NCBI GenBank assembly: GCA_016792605.1
Contig: JAEULC010000161.1
Location: 1 to 38,724, forward strand
Reading direction: 5' to 3'
DNA: 38,724 nt
From: Rhodospirillales bacterium
GTDB taxonomy: Bacteria; Pseudomonadota; Alphaproteobacteria; JAEULC01
The notes below the pieces were generated by a model. The model did not search any database and was not told where the DNA came from. It saw nothing but the letters and a program-made list of their open reading frames with translations. Below are positions 33,175-38,724 of the stretch, in pieces (positions within the stretch are counted from its first letter, which is position 1; the number at the start of each line of letters is the position of its first letter). The translations under genes and the position numbers were made by a program.

Positions 33175-34410
33175 GTGGAACTAGCCCGCTCGCCGCTCGC
33201 CCCGGCGCACACCCAGGATTGCCCGGCCATCGCCGGGGCCCGCATCGCCACCACGAACAGCGGCATCCGCTACAAGGGCCGCGACGACCTGCTGCTCTTG
33301 GAGCTGGCGCCGGGCAGCACGGTGGCGGGCGTGTTCACGCGCTCGCTGGCGTCCTCGGCGCCGGTCGACTGGTGCCGCAAGGCGCTGAAGGGCGGCAAGG
33401 TCCGCGCCATCGTGGTCAATGCCGGCAACGCCAACGCGTTCACCGGCAAGGCCGGCGACCGTATCGTCGCCGACACGGCGAAGGCGGCGGCGAAGGCGCT
33501 GAAGTGCAAGCCGGCGGAGGTGTTCGTGGCCTCGACCGGCGTCATCGGCCAGCCCTTCGACGCGACCAAGATCACCGGCAAGCTCGGCGGCCTGATCGGC
33601 GTGCTCGATGGCGGCGCCTGGGGCAAGGCGGCGGCGGCGATCATGACCACCGACACCTTCGCCAAGACCGCGACGCGCACGGCGAAGATCGGCCCGGCGA
33701 TGGTGACGATCAACGGCATCGCCAAGGGCTCGGGCATGATCGCGCCCGACATGGCGACGATGCTCGCCTTCGTGGCGACCGACGCCGCCCTGCCGGCCAA
33801 GGTGCTGCAGGCTCTCTTGTCGAAGGCGAACGAGCAGAGCTTCAACTGCACGACGGTCGACGGCGACACGTCCACCAGCGACACGCTGATCCTCGCGGCA
33901 ACCGGCCAGGCGAAGGGCCAGCCGAAGATCGCGTCGGCCGGCGACAAGCGCCTGGACGGGTTCCGCCGTGCGCTCGACGACCTGATGCGCGACCTGGCGA
34001 TCCAGGTGGTGCGCGACGGCGAGGGGGCAGAGAAGTTCGTCCAGATCAAGCTAACCGGCGCCGCCAGCGACAAGGCGGCCAAGGCGATCGCGCTCGCCAT
34101 CGCCAATTCGCCTTTGGTCAAGACCGCGATCGCGGGCCAGGACGCCAACTGGGGCCGCATCGTGATGGCCGTCGGCAAGGCGGGCCAGAAGGCCGACCGC
34201 GACAAGCTCAAGATCAGGATCGGCGGCACGCTGGTAGCGACCAGGGGCGCGGTCGCGCCGGGCTACGACGAAGGCCCGGTGGCGGCGCACATGAAGGGCC
34301 GCGACATCGACATCGAGGTCGATGTCGGGGTGGGCAAGGGCAAGGCCACGGTGTGGACCTGCGACCTGACGCACGGCTACATCCGGATCAACGGTGATTA
34401 TCGCAGCTAG
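33175..34410 (+). CDS. argJ: Bifunctional ornithine acetyltransferase / N-acetylglutamate synthase
   Basis: 411 residues. The ArgJ self-cleavage site is visible as [16 protein letters not shown] near residue 190: cleavage before the Thr gives alpha and beta chains and a new catalytic N-terminal Thr. Other blocks are [35 protein letters not shown] and [15 protein letters not shown]. It recycles the acetyl group from N-acetylornithine to glutamate in arginine synthesis and may also use acetyl-CoA. GTG at 33175 gives the conserved N-terminus LARSPLAP; the in-frame extension to 33118 lies inside the parvulin gene. The GNAT-MutT fusion gene overlaps its end by 17 bases. Confidence 0.96.
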   Translation: MELARSPLAPAHTQDCPAIAGARIATTNSGIRYKGRDDLLLLELAPGSTVAGVFTRSLASSAPVDWCRKALKGGKVRAIVVNAGNANAFTGKAGDRIVADTAKAAAKALKCKPAEVFVASTGVIGQPFDATKITGKLGGLIGVLDGGAWGKAAAAIMTTDTFAKTATRTAKIGPAMVTINGIAKGSGMIAPDMATMLAFVATDAALPAKVLQALLSKANEQSFNCTTVDGDTSTSDTLILAATGQAKGQPKIASAGDKRLDGFRRALDDLMRDLAIQVVRDGEGAEKFVQIKLTGAASDKAAKAIALAIANSPLVKTAIAGQDANWGRIVMAVGKAGQKADRDKLKIRIGGTLVATRGAVAPGYDEGPVAAHMKGRDIDIEVDVGVGKGKATVWTCDLTHGYIRINGDYRS

Positions 34411-35404
34411 GCGCCAGGGCGCGCAGTTCGCGCCGCTGCAGTCAGAGCGCCTGGCGCTGCGCCGCCTGACCATGGCGGACGCGGACACGATCGCGCGCCT
34501 GGTCGACGACTGGGACATCATCAAGAACCTGTCCGATGCGCCCTATCCCTATCCGCACGGGCTGGCGCAGCGCTGGATCCAGTCGACCCAGCGCGGCATC
34601 GACGAGCGCCAGGACTTCGCGCTCGCCATCGCGCCCAAGAACATGGACCAGCCGATCGGCGCGGTGCTGCTGCGCCAGAGCCAGGCCGAGCCTGTCGTGA
34701 TCGGCGCCGAGGCGCGGCCATCGGTGAATTCGGCCGAGATCGGCTACTGGATCGGCCGCGCCTACTGGGGCCAGGGCTTCGCGCCCGAGGCGGTGGCACG
34801 GGTCGTGCGCTTCGGCTTCGACGAGCTGGGGCTCGACCGGATCTGGGGCGCGGTGCTGGTCGACAACGTCGCGTCGTGCCGCGTGCTGGAACGCAGCGGG
34901 TTCACACGGCTCGGCGAGGCCGAGTACGACTTCCCGGCGCGCGGCGGCATGCGGCGCGTCTATCTCTACGCCCTCGAGCGCCGCACGCTGGCGGCCAAGC
35001 GCCCGGTCAAGACCGTGCTGGTCAGCGCCGTGGCGCTGGTCGACGGCGACGGCCGCGTGCTGCTGGCGCGCCGTCCCGCCGGCAAGGCGATGGCCGGTCT
35101 CTGGGAGTTCCCCGGCGGCAAGGTCAATCCCGACGAGACGCCCGAGCGCGCGCTGATCCGCGAGCTCGCCGAGGAGCTGGGCATCGACGTGGCCGAGAGC
35201 TGCCTCGCGCCCTTCACCTTTGCCTCGCACCACTATCTCGATTTCGACCTGCTGATGCCGCTCTATGTCTGCCGCGTCTGGAAGGGCAACCCGACGCCGC
35301 GCGAGGGCCAGAAGCTCGCCTGGGTCGAACCGGGCCGCCTCGCCGACTACCCGATGCCGCCGGCCGACAAGCCGCTCGTCGCGATGCTCAGGGATTTCCT
35401 GTAG
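34394..35404 (+). CDS. GNAT acetyltransferase - MutT Nudix hydrolase fusion
   Basis: 336 residues with two domains in one frame. Residues about 15-195 are a RimJ-type GNAT ([54 protein letters not shown]). Residues about 207-336 are a MutT domain: [26 protein letters not shown] and a complete Nudix box (GKVNPDE, then RELAEELGI), ending [21 protein letters not shown]. MutT hydrolyses 8-oxo-dGTP, keeping oxidised guanine out of DNA. In related bacteria the two genes stand side by side after argJ; here they are fused without an intervening stop. GTG at 34394 overlaps argJ and depends on coupling. GNAT substrate unknown. Confidence 0.88.
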   Translation: MIIAARRQGAQFAPLQSERLALRRLTMADADTIARLVDDWDIIKNLSDAPYPYPHGLAQRWIQSTQRGIDERQDFALAIAPKNMDQPIGAVLLRQSQAEPVVIGAEARPSVNSAEIGYWIGRAYWGQGFAPEAVARVVRFGFDELGLDRIWGAVLVDNVASCRVLERSGFTRLGEAEYDFPARGGMRRVYLYALERRTLAAKRPVKTVLVSAVALVDGDGRVLLARRPAGKAMAGLWEFPGGKVNPDETPERALIRELAEELGIDVAESCLAPFTFASHHYLDFDLLMPLYVCRVWKGNPTPREGQKLAWVEPGRLADYPMPPADKPLVAMLRDFL

Positions 35405-35439
35405 GCGGCGCTAGGCGCAATCGCTGGCTGCCCCTTTTT

Positions 35440-35527
35440 CGTCATGGCCGGGCTTGACCCGGCCATCCACGCCGAACGCCGCGGCACGCTGAAGCGTGGA
35501 TGGCCGGCTCGGAGGCCGGCCATGACG
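35440..35527. repeat. REP/BIME-like double palindrome
   Basis: Two arms (35440-35472 and 35494-35527) are near-complete inverted copies of each other around a 21-base loop. Each arm is itself a hairpin: ATGGCCGGG with CCCGGCCAT around CTTGA, and ATGGCCGGC with GCCGGCCAT around TCGGAG. Such REP doublets are scattered between convergent genes in many alphaproteobacterial genomes. It probably also terminates or stabilises transcripts from both sides (fusion gene and cytochrome gene). It fills the only noncoding gap between 34394 and 37535 of any size. Confidence 0.75.
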
Positions 35528-35550
35528 GCGTAGGACCAAGAGGAGCGCGT

Positions 35551-35847
35551 CTACCTCTTCACCCCCGCGATGAACGCCGCCAGGTCGTCGATGTCTTTCT
35601 GCGACAGGCGGAACAGCGGCTGGGCGGGGTGCGGCTTCTGCAGGAACGTGCGGACCTGGTCCGGCGTGCGCGTCCGGGCGATGTCGGGGAAGGGCGGCAC
35701 GTCGAGCATCGGCGCTTTCTTCTCGTCGCCCACCAGGTGGCAGCCCACGCACCACGAATCCGCGACGCGGCGGCCCGCGGCGGCGTCGCCCGCCGCAAGC
35801 GCGGGAACGGCGGCGAACATGGCGGCGATGAAAGCGATGGTGCGCAC
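35551..35847 (-). CDS. Small c-type cytochrome lacking the usual Met ligand
   Basis: 98 residues. A Sec signal peptide covers about 1-19 (FIAAMFAAVPALA). The haem motif is C33-V-G-C36-H37, so it should be a periplasmic mono-haem protein. In relatives a HPPMP motif provides the distal methionine; here the matching stretch is KPHPAQPLFRL, with Gln76 in that place. The only Met in the mature part is in KKAPMLDV, soon after the haem site, where it is not expected to bind iron. The C-terminal helix SQKDIDDLAAFIAGVK is intact. GTG at 35847 is the start (GGAGAG upstream). Potential 19-base leader to the hydrolase gene upstream (35866), so it may be the last gene of that operon. Confidence 0.88.
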   Translation of the reverse strand: MRTIAFIAAMFAAVPALAAGDAAAGRRVADSWCVGCHLVGDEKKAPMLDVPPFPDIARTRTPDQVRTFLQKPHPAQPLFRLSQKDIDDLAAFIAGVKR

Positions 35848-35865
35848 CCTGCGAGACTCTCCGAC

Positions 35866-36600
35866 TTAGAACTCGACGATCTTGCCGTCCTCGGCCGTGT
35901 CGTAGCCGAGGGTCGCGCGCTGCGCCAGCATGTCGTCGCTCATATGGGTCAGCACCAGCTTGCGCGGACGGATGCGCGGCAGGTGGCGTTCAAGCGTCGC
36001 CAGGTCAAGATGGGTGCGCACCGTTTTGTCGCGGAAATAGGCCTCGGCGATGAACAGGTCGACGTCGTGGGCGGCGTCGACCAGCGTCTCGGTCCATTCC
36101 GTGTCGCCGGTATAGGCGACGGACTTGCCCTCGGCCTCGACGCGCAGCGCGAAGAACGGGCCGCCCGGCCCGTGCTCGACGATCTGCGGCGTCACCTGCA
36201 TGCCGGCGACCTCCGCCGTCTCGCCGGGCTGCAGTTCGCGCAGCTCCAGCGCGAAGCGCTGCTTCGTCGCGCTCGATCCCGGAAAGCTTGTCTCCATCAC
36301 CCGCTCGAACCACTTGGGCAGGCCGGGCGGGCCGGCGATGATCAGAGGCTCGGCGCGCTTGGTGAAGAACTGTGCGTCGAGCAGGAAGAAGGGAATGCCG
36401 CCGAAGTGATCGGCGTGAAAATGCGTGATCAGAACAGCCTGGATCGCGTTGCGGTCGATGCCCAGCTTCTTCAGCGCGATCAGCGACGAGGCGCCGCAGT
36501 CGATCAGCGCGTTGGTCGTCTCGCCGGTCAGGTGGAAGCAGGTGTTGAAGCGGCCGCCGCTGCCGAAGGCATCGCCGCATCCGACGAACTGCAGGCGCAT
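35866..36600 (-). CDS. Metallo-beta-lactamase-fold hydrolase
   Basis: 244 residues. The metal-binding THFHADHFGG motif is near residues 59-68, followed by an aspartate in AYTGDTEW and the final His in LVLTHMSDDML. The N-terminus MRLQFVGCGDAFGSGGRFNTCFHL and the layout resemble RNase Z/PhnP-type phosphodiesterases, but the substrate is unknown. It has no signal peptide. The start overlaps the stop of the upstream methyltransferase (ATGA), so the two are coupled; the cytochrome gene follows 18 bases after its stop. Confidence 0.92.
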   Translation of the reverse strand: MRLQFVGCGDAFGSGGRFNTCFHLTGETTNALIDCGASSLIALKKLGIDRNAIQAVLITHFHADHFGGIPFFLLDAQFFTKRAEPLIIAGPPGLPKWFERVMETSFPGSSATKQRFALELRELQPGETAEVAGMQVTPQIVEHGPGGPFFALRVEAEGKSVAYTGDTEWTETLVDAAHDVDLFIAEAYFRDKTVRTHLDLATLERHLPRIRPRKLVLTHMSDDMLAQRATLGYDTAEDGKIVEF

Positions 36601-37535
36601 CAGGGTTTCTCGCCGGTCTTGTGTTCGGCGACGCCGAGCGCGTCGGCGAGCCGGCTGCGGGCGGAGCCGGGCTTCAACGCCTTGGGCTGGTCGGGCGCCG
36701 GCGCCCAGCCGGTCAGGTAGATCACCTGGAACCGCGCCGGCACGCGGCCCTCGGAGTCGCCGTGGCGCTCGCCGTAGAGCTGGGCGGCGCGCAGCAGCGT
36801 CGCGCGGCGCAAGGGGCGGCGCGGCCGGGCCACGGTCGCGTTGGCCTCGCCCATGCGGACGAGCTCGCGCATCAGGGCGAGCGCGTTGGGATAGGTGACG
36901 GTGATCGTGTCGGCATCGGCGACCGGCAGGGCGAAGCCCGCGCGCTGCAGCAGCGCCGCGCCGTCGCGCAAATCGGCGAAGGGCGACAGCCGCGGCCCCG
37001 CGCCGCCGGCGATCTCGATCTCGGCCTCGAGCAGCGCCTGGCGCAGCTCGCCGAGCGTGCCGAGGCCGAACAGCGCGGCGAGGAAGAGGCCGTCGGGCTT
37101 CAGCGCGCGCCGGACCTGGATCACCGTGCCGGGCAGGTCGTTGACCCAGTGCAGCGACAGGTTCGACAGCACCAGGTCGAAGCGCCCGTCGGCGAAGGGC
37201 AGGGCCTCCTCGTCGGCGACCACGGCCGGCCCGCGGCGCGCCGCGTCGCGGGCGAGGCGCGGCGACAACTCGGCCTGCACCAGGGTCTCGATGCCGCCGC
37301 TGGCCCCAAGCGTCTCGGCGAGAATCCCGGAGCGCGCGCCGAGGTCCAGCGCCAGCGGAAACCGCCGCGTCACGTCGCCCAGACGGTCGGCCAGCCGGTC
37401 GGCGACCTCGCGGAACAGGAAGTCGTGCTGGCCCAGGACCGAAGCCCAGCGGTCGCGCCGCGCGCGCACAAGGCGGCGGTCGAAGATGCGCGCACCCTCG
37501 GGCAGATCGGTCGGGAACGGAGGAGGATCGGCCAT
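36600..37535 (-). CDS. SAM-dependent methyltransferase, BioC/NDUFAF5-like
   Basis: 311 residues. Motif I is ALDLGARSGILAETLG near 62-77, where the usual DxGxGxG is altered to DLGARSG; the acidic and later motifs LPFADGRFDLVLSNLSLHWVNDLPG (in parts: FADGRFDLVLSNLSLHW) are typical of the BioC-like group. The N-terminal PEGARIFDRRLVRARRDRWA and C-terminal FQVIYLTGWAP match the alphaproteobacterial family related to the mitochondrial complex I assembly factor NDUFAF5, an arginine hydroxylase/methyltransferase-fold protein. It may thus act in respiratory assembly or on a small molecule. ATG at 37535 has GGAGGAGG-like sequence inside the gene's reverse strand downstream, not upstream; the ribosome site is weak. 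Divergent from the gene at 37609. Confidence 0.85.
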   Translation of the reverse strand: MADPPPFPTDLPEGARIFDRRLVRARRDRWASVLGQHDFLFREVADRLADRLGDVTRRFPLALDLGARSGILAETLGASGGIETLVQAELSPRLARDAARRGPAVVADEEALPFADGRFDLVLSNLSLHWVNDLPGTVIQVRRALKPDGLFLAALFGLGTLGELRQALLEAEIEIAGGAGPRLSPFADLRDGAALLQRAGFALPVADADTITVTYPNALALMRELVRMGEANATVARPRRPLRRATLLRAAQLYGERHGDSEGRVPARFQVIYLTGWAPAPDQPKALKPGSARSRLADALGVAEHKTGEKP

Positions 37536-37608
37536 TGCCGGCGAGTCTAGCAGCGATTTGCGCCGCGCCAAGTCGCACGCCATGATCGGCCCGGATGCGG
37601 GGGATTCC

Positions 37609-38724
37609 ATGCAGGTGACCGAACAGGCGCTCCATCGCGGGGCGATGGTCATCGTCGCGTCGGCCGCGGCCGGGCTGGTCTGGAGCACGGGCTTCAAGGG
37701 CTTCATGCCGCTGGACCAGTCGATCGTGTGGGACGGCGCGTGGCGCGTCCTGCAGGGCCAGGTGCCTTTCGTCGACTTCGCCCTGCCGGCCGGCCTGACC
37801 CCGATCGCGATCCAGGCCGCGATCTTCAAGCTCGCGGGCGTCGCCTGGACGAGCTACGTGGCCCATGCCGCGCTGGCCAACGCCGTCTTCGCTCTGGCCG
37901 TCTACACCACCCTGGTCCGGCTGATGGGCCGGATCGGCCCGCCCTTCGTCTACGGCCTCGCCTCGGGCCTCGCCCTCTACCCGCCGATGGGCACGCCCTA
38001 TGCCGACCTCCACGCGGTGCTGTTCCTGTCGCTGACGCTGCTGCTGATTCTGCGCGACCGGCTGTTGCCCCGGCGGTCCGTCCTGCTGTGGCTGGCGGCG
38101 TTGGCCTGCCTGTTGCTGGCGCTGTTGGCGAAGCCGTTGCCGGGATTGCTGGCGGCGCCGCTGTTCTGCCTGCTGCTGATCGCCGGGCCGGGGACGTCCC
38201 GGGTCGCGGGCATGCTGACCTTCCTCCTGAGCGCCGCGACCGTGGCCGGGCTGGTCGGGGCCGAGATGCTGCGGATCGACCCGGAGGTCCTGGTCCGGTC
38301 GTTCTGGACCCTGCCGGGCGAGACCGGCGCCGCGCGGATCACGCCCGAGTTCGCCGGGGCGCGGCTCAAGGACCTGTTCAAGCCCGGGCTGATCGCGGTG
38401 CTCCTGGCGCTCGCCTATTGCGGCCCCGTCCTGGCGCGGCCGGGCGAGGCCAGGGCCTGGGCCAGCCATGTCGCCGCCCTGGGCCTCGCCCTAGCCGCGA
38501 TCGCCTATGTGCTCCTGTCCGACAACAGCCCCTGGTTCGGCTACGGCGCCCTGCCGCTCGCGGCCGGGCTCGTCCACTACCTCCTCGACCGGCAAGGCCA
38601 TCGCCGCGCGGCCTGGACGGTGGGCGCGGCGGTGGCGATCCAGGCCGGGGTGACCCATCTCGACGTGTCGATGACCCGCGCCGCCAACGAGCTGCGCCAT
38701 TCCGGCTGGATCCGCGCCCAGGAC
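37609..38724 (+). CDS. Multi-pass membrane protein, GT-C-like (3' end outside window)
   Basis: 372 codons are open to the right edge. The protein starts MQVTEQALHRGAMVIVA and has at least seven or eight hydrophobic segments. The segment DGAWRVLQGQVPFVDF followed by ALPAGLTP, after the first helix, matches the first periplasmic loop of polytopic GT-C-type glycosyltransferases (a D-G-x-x-x-x-x-G-x-x-P-x-x-D-F pattern), which use lipid-linked sugars. Later come LYPPMGTPYADLHAVLFLS and SDNSPWFGYGALPLAAGLVHY. ATG 37609 has GGGGGAT just upstream; an in-frame ATG at 37582 is the alternative. Enzyme class is tentative, because catalytic identification needs the missing C-terminus. Confidence 0.7.
   Translation, partial: MQVTEQALHRGAMVIVASAAAGLVWSTGFKGFMPLDQSIVWDGAWRVLQGQVPFVDFALPAGLTPIAIQAAIFKLAGVAWTSYVAHAALANAVFALAVYTTLVRLMGRIGPPFVYGLASGLALYPPMGTPYADLHAVLFLSLTLLLILRDRLLPRRSVLLWLAALACLLLALLAKPLPGLLAAPLFCLLLIAGPGTSRVAGMLTFLLSAATVAGLVGAEMLRIDPEVLVRSFWTLPGETGAARITPEFAGARLKDLFKPGLIAVLLALAYCGPVLARPGEARAWASHVAALGLALAAIAYVLLSDNSPWFGYGALPLAAGLVHYLLDRQGHRRAAWTVGAAVAIQAGVTHLDVSMTRAANELRHSGWIRAQD

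Overview
The window is a G+C-rich, gene-dense chromosomal segment from an alphaproteobacterium. Codon use is strongly GC-ending throughout. Several gene pairs and families point to Alphaproteobacteria: thrC followed by an M16 mitochondrial-processing-type peptidase and a RimJ-like acetyltransferase, xerD close to accA, an Mcl1-type malyl-CoA lyase, and btaAB. A Rhodospirillales-like or Reyranella-like lineage is my guess; nothing in the sequence fixes the genus. I saw no tRNA, rRNA, CRISPR array, prophage or insertion sequence. No stretch over 300 bases lacks a gene.

Left part (1-4040): a truncated RraA-like gene on the minus strand diverges from a large TPR/glycosyltransferase protein, which is followed by a SnoaL/NTF2-like gene and a GNAT gene. 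Next (4031-14172), a short cobalamin-independent methionine synthase gene diverges from a ten-gene plus-strand cluster. That cluster holds a DeoR-type repressor, a four-carbon acid-sugar kinase (DUF1537), a PdxA2-like oxidative decarboxylase, an Ldh-family dehydrogenase, a HpaI-type aldolase, an amino-acid-type ABC importer (binding protein and two permeases, no ATPase), a 3-hydroxyisobutyrate/threonate-type dehydrogenase and an EamA exporter. The most economical reading is an inducible pathway for a hydroxy-acid such as threonate, erythronate or a relative: uptake, oxidation, phosphorylation, then oxidative decarboxylation or aldol cleavage.

14184-19674 is a second catabolic cluster: a Rieske non-heme iron oxygenase with its own promoter and a palindromic operator candidate, followed by a complete polyamine/quaternary-amine-type ABC importer (Tat-exported binding protein, ATPase, two permeases). 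It probably imports and oxidises an N-methylated or amine substrate. In both importers a strong RNA hairpin sits directly after the binding-protein gene, which would favour binding protein over membrane parts.

19687-26677 is mostly housekeeping: an unrecognised 158-residue protein, then thrC, an M16 peptidase, a RimJ-like acetyltransferase, xerD, an Mcl1-type lyase (a hint of the ethylmalonyl-CoA pathway) and accA. 26813-28690 is a compact btaA-btaB pair for the phosphorus-free betaine lipid DGTS. A UPF0114 membrane protein and secA converge at 29242-29260. From secA's divergent promoter onward come a parvulin isomerase, argJ and a natural GNAT-MutT fusion. A REP-like double palindrome (35440-35527) separates these from a minus-strand group (a small c-type cytochrome without the usual methionine ligand, a metallo-beta-lactamase-fold hydrolase and a BioC-like methyltransferase). 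The window ends inside a multi-pass membrane protein.

Many genes start with GTG or TTG and overlap by 4 to 17 bases, so translational coupling is the rule. The best candidates for something undescribed are the acid-sugar cluster with its ATPase-less importer, the Rieske/ABC cluster, the TPR/GT9 protein with a decayed internal duplicate, and the GNAT-MutT fusion.
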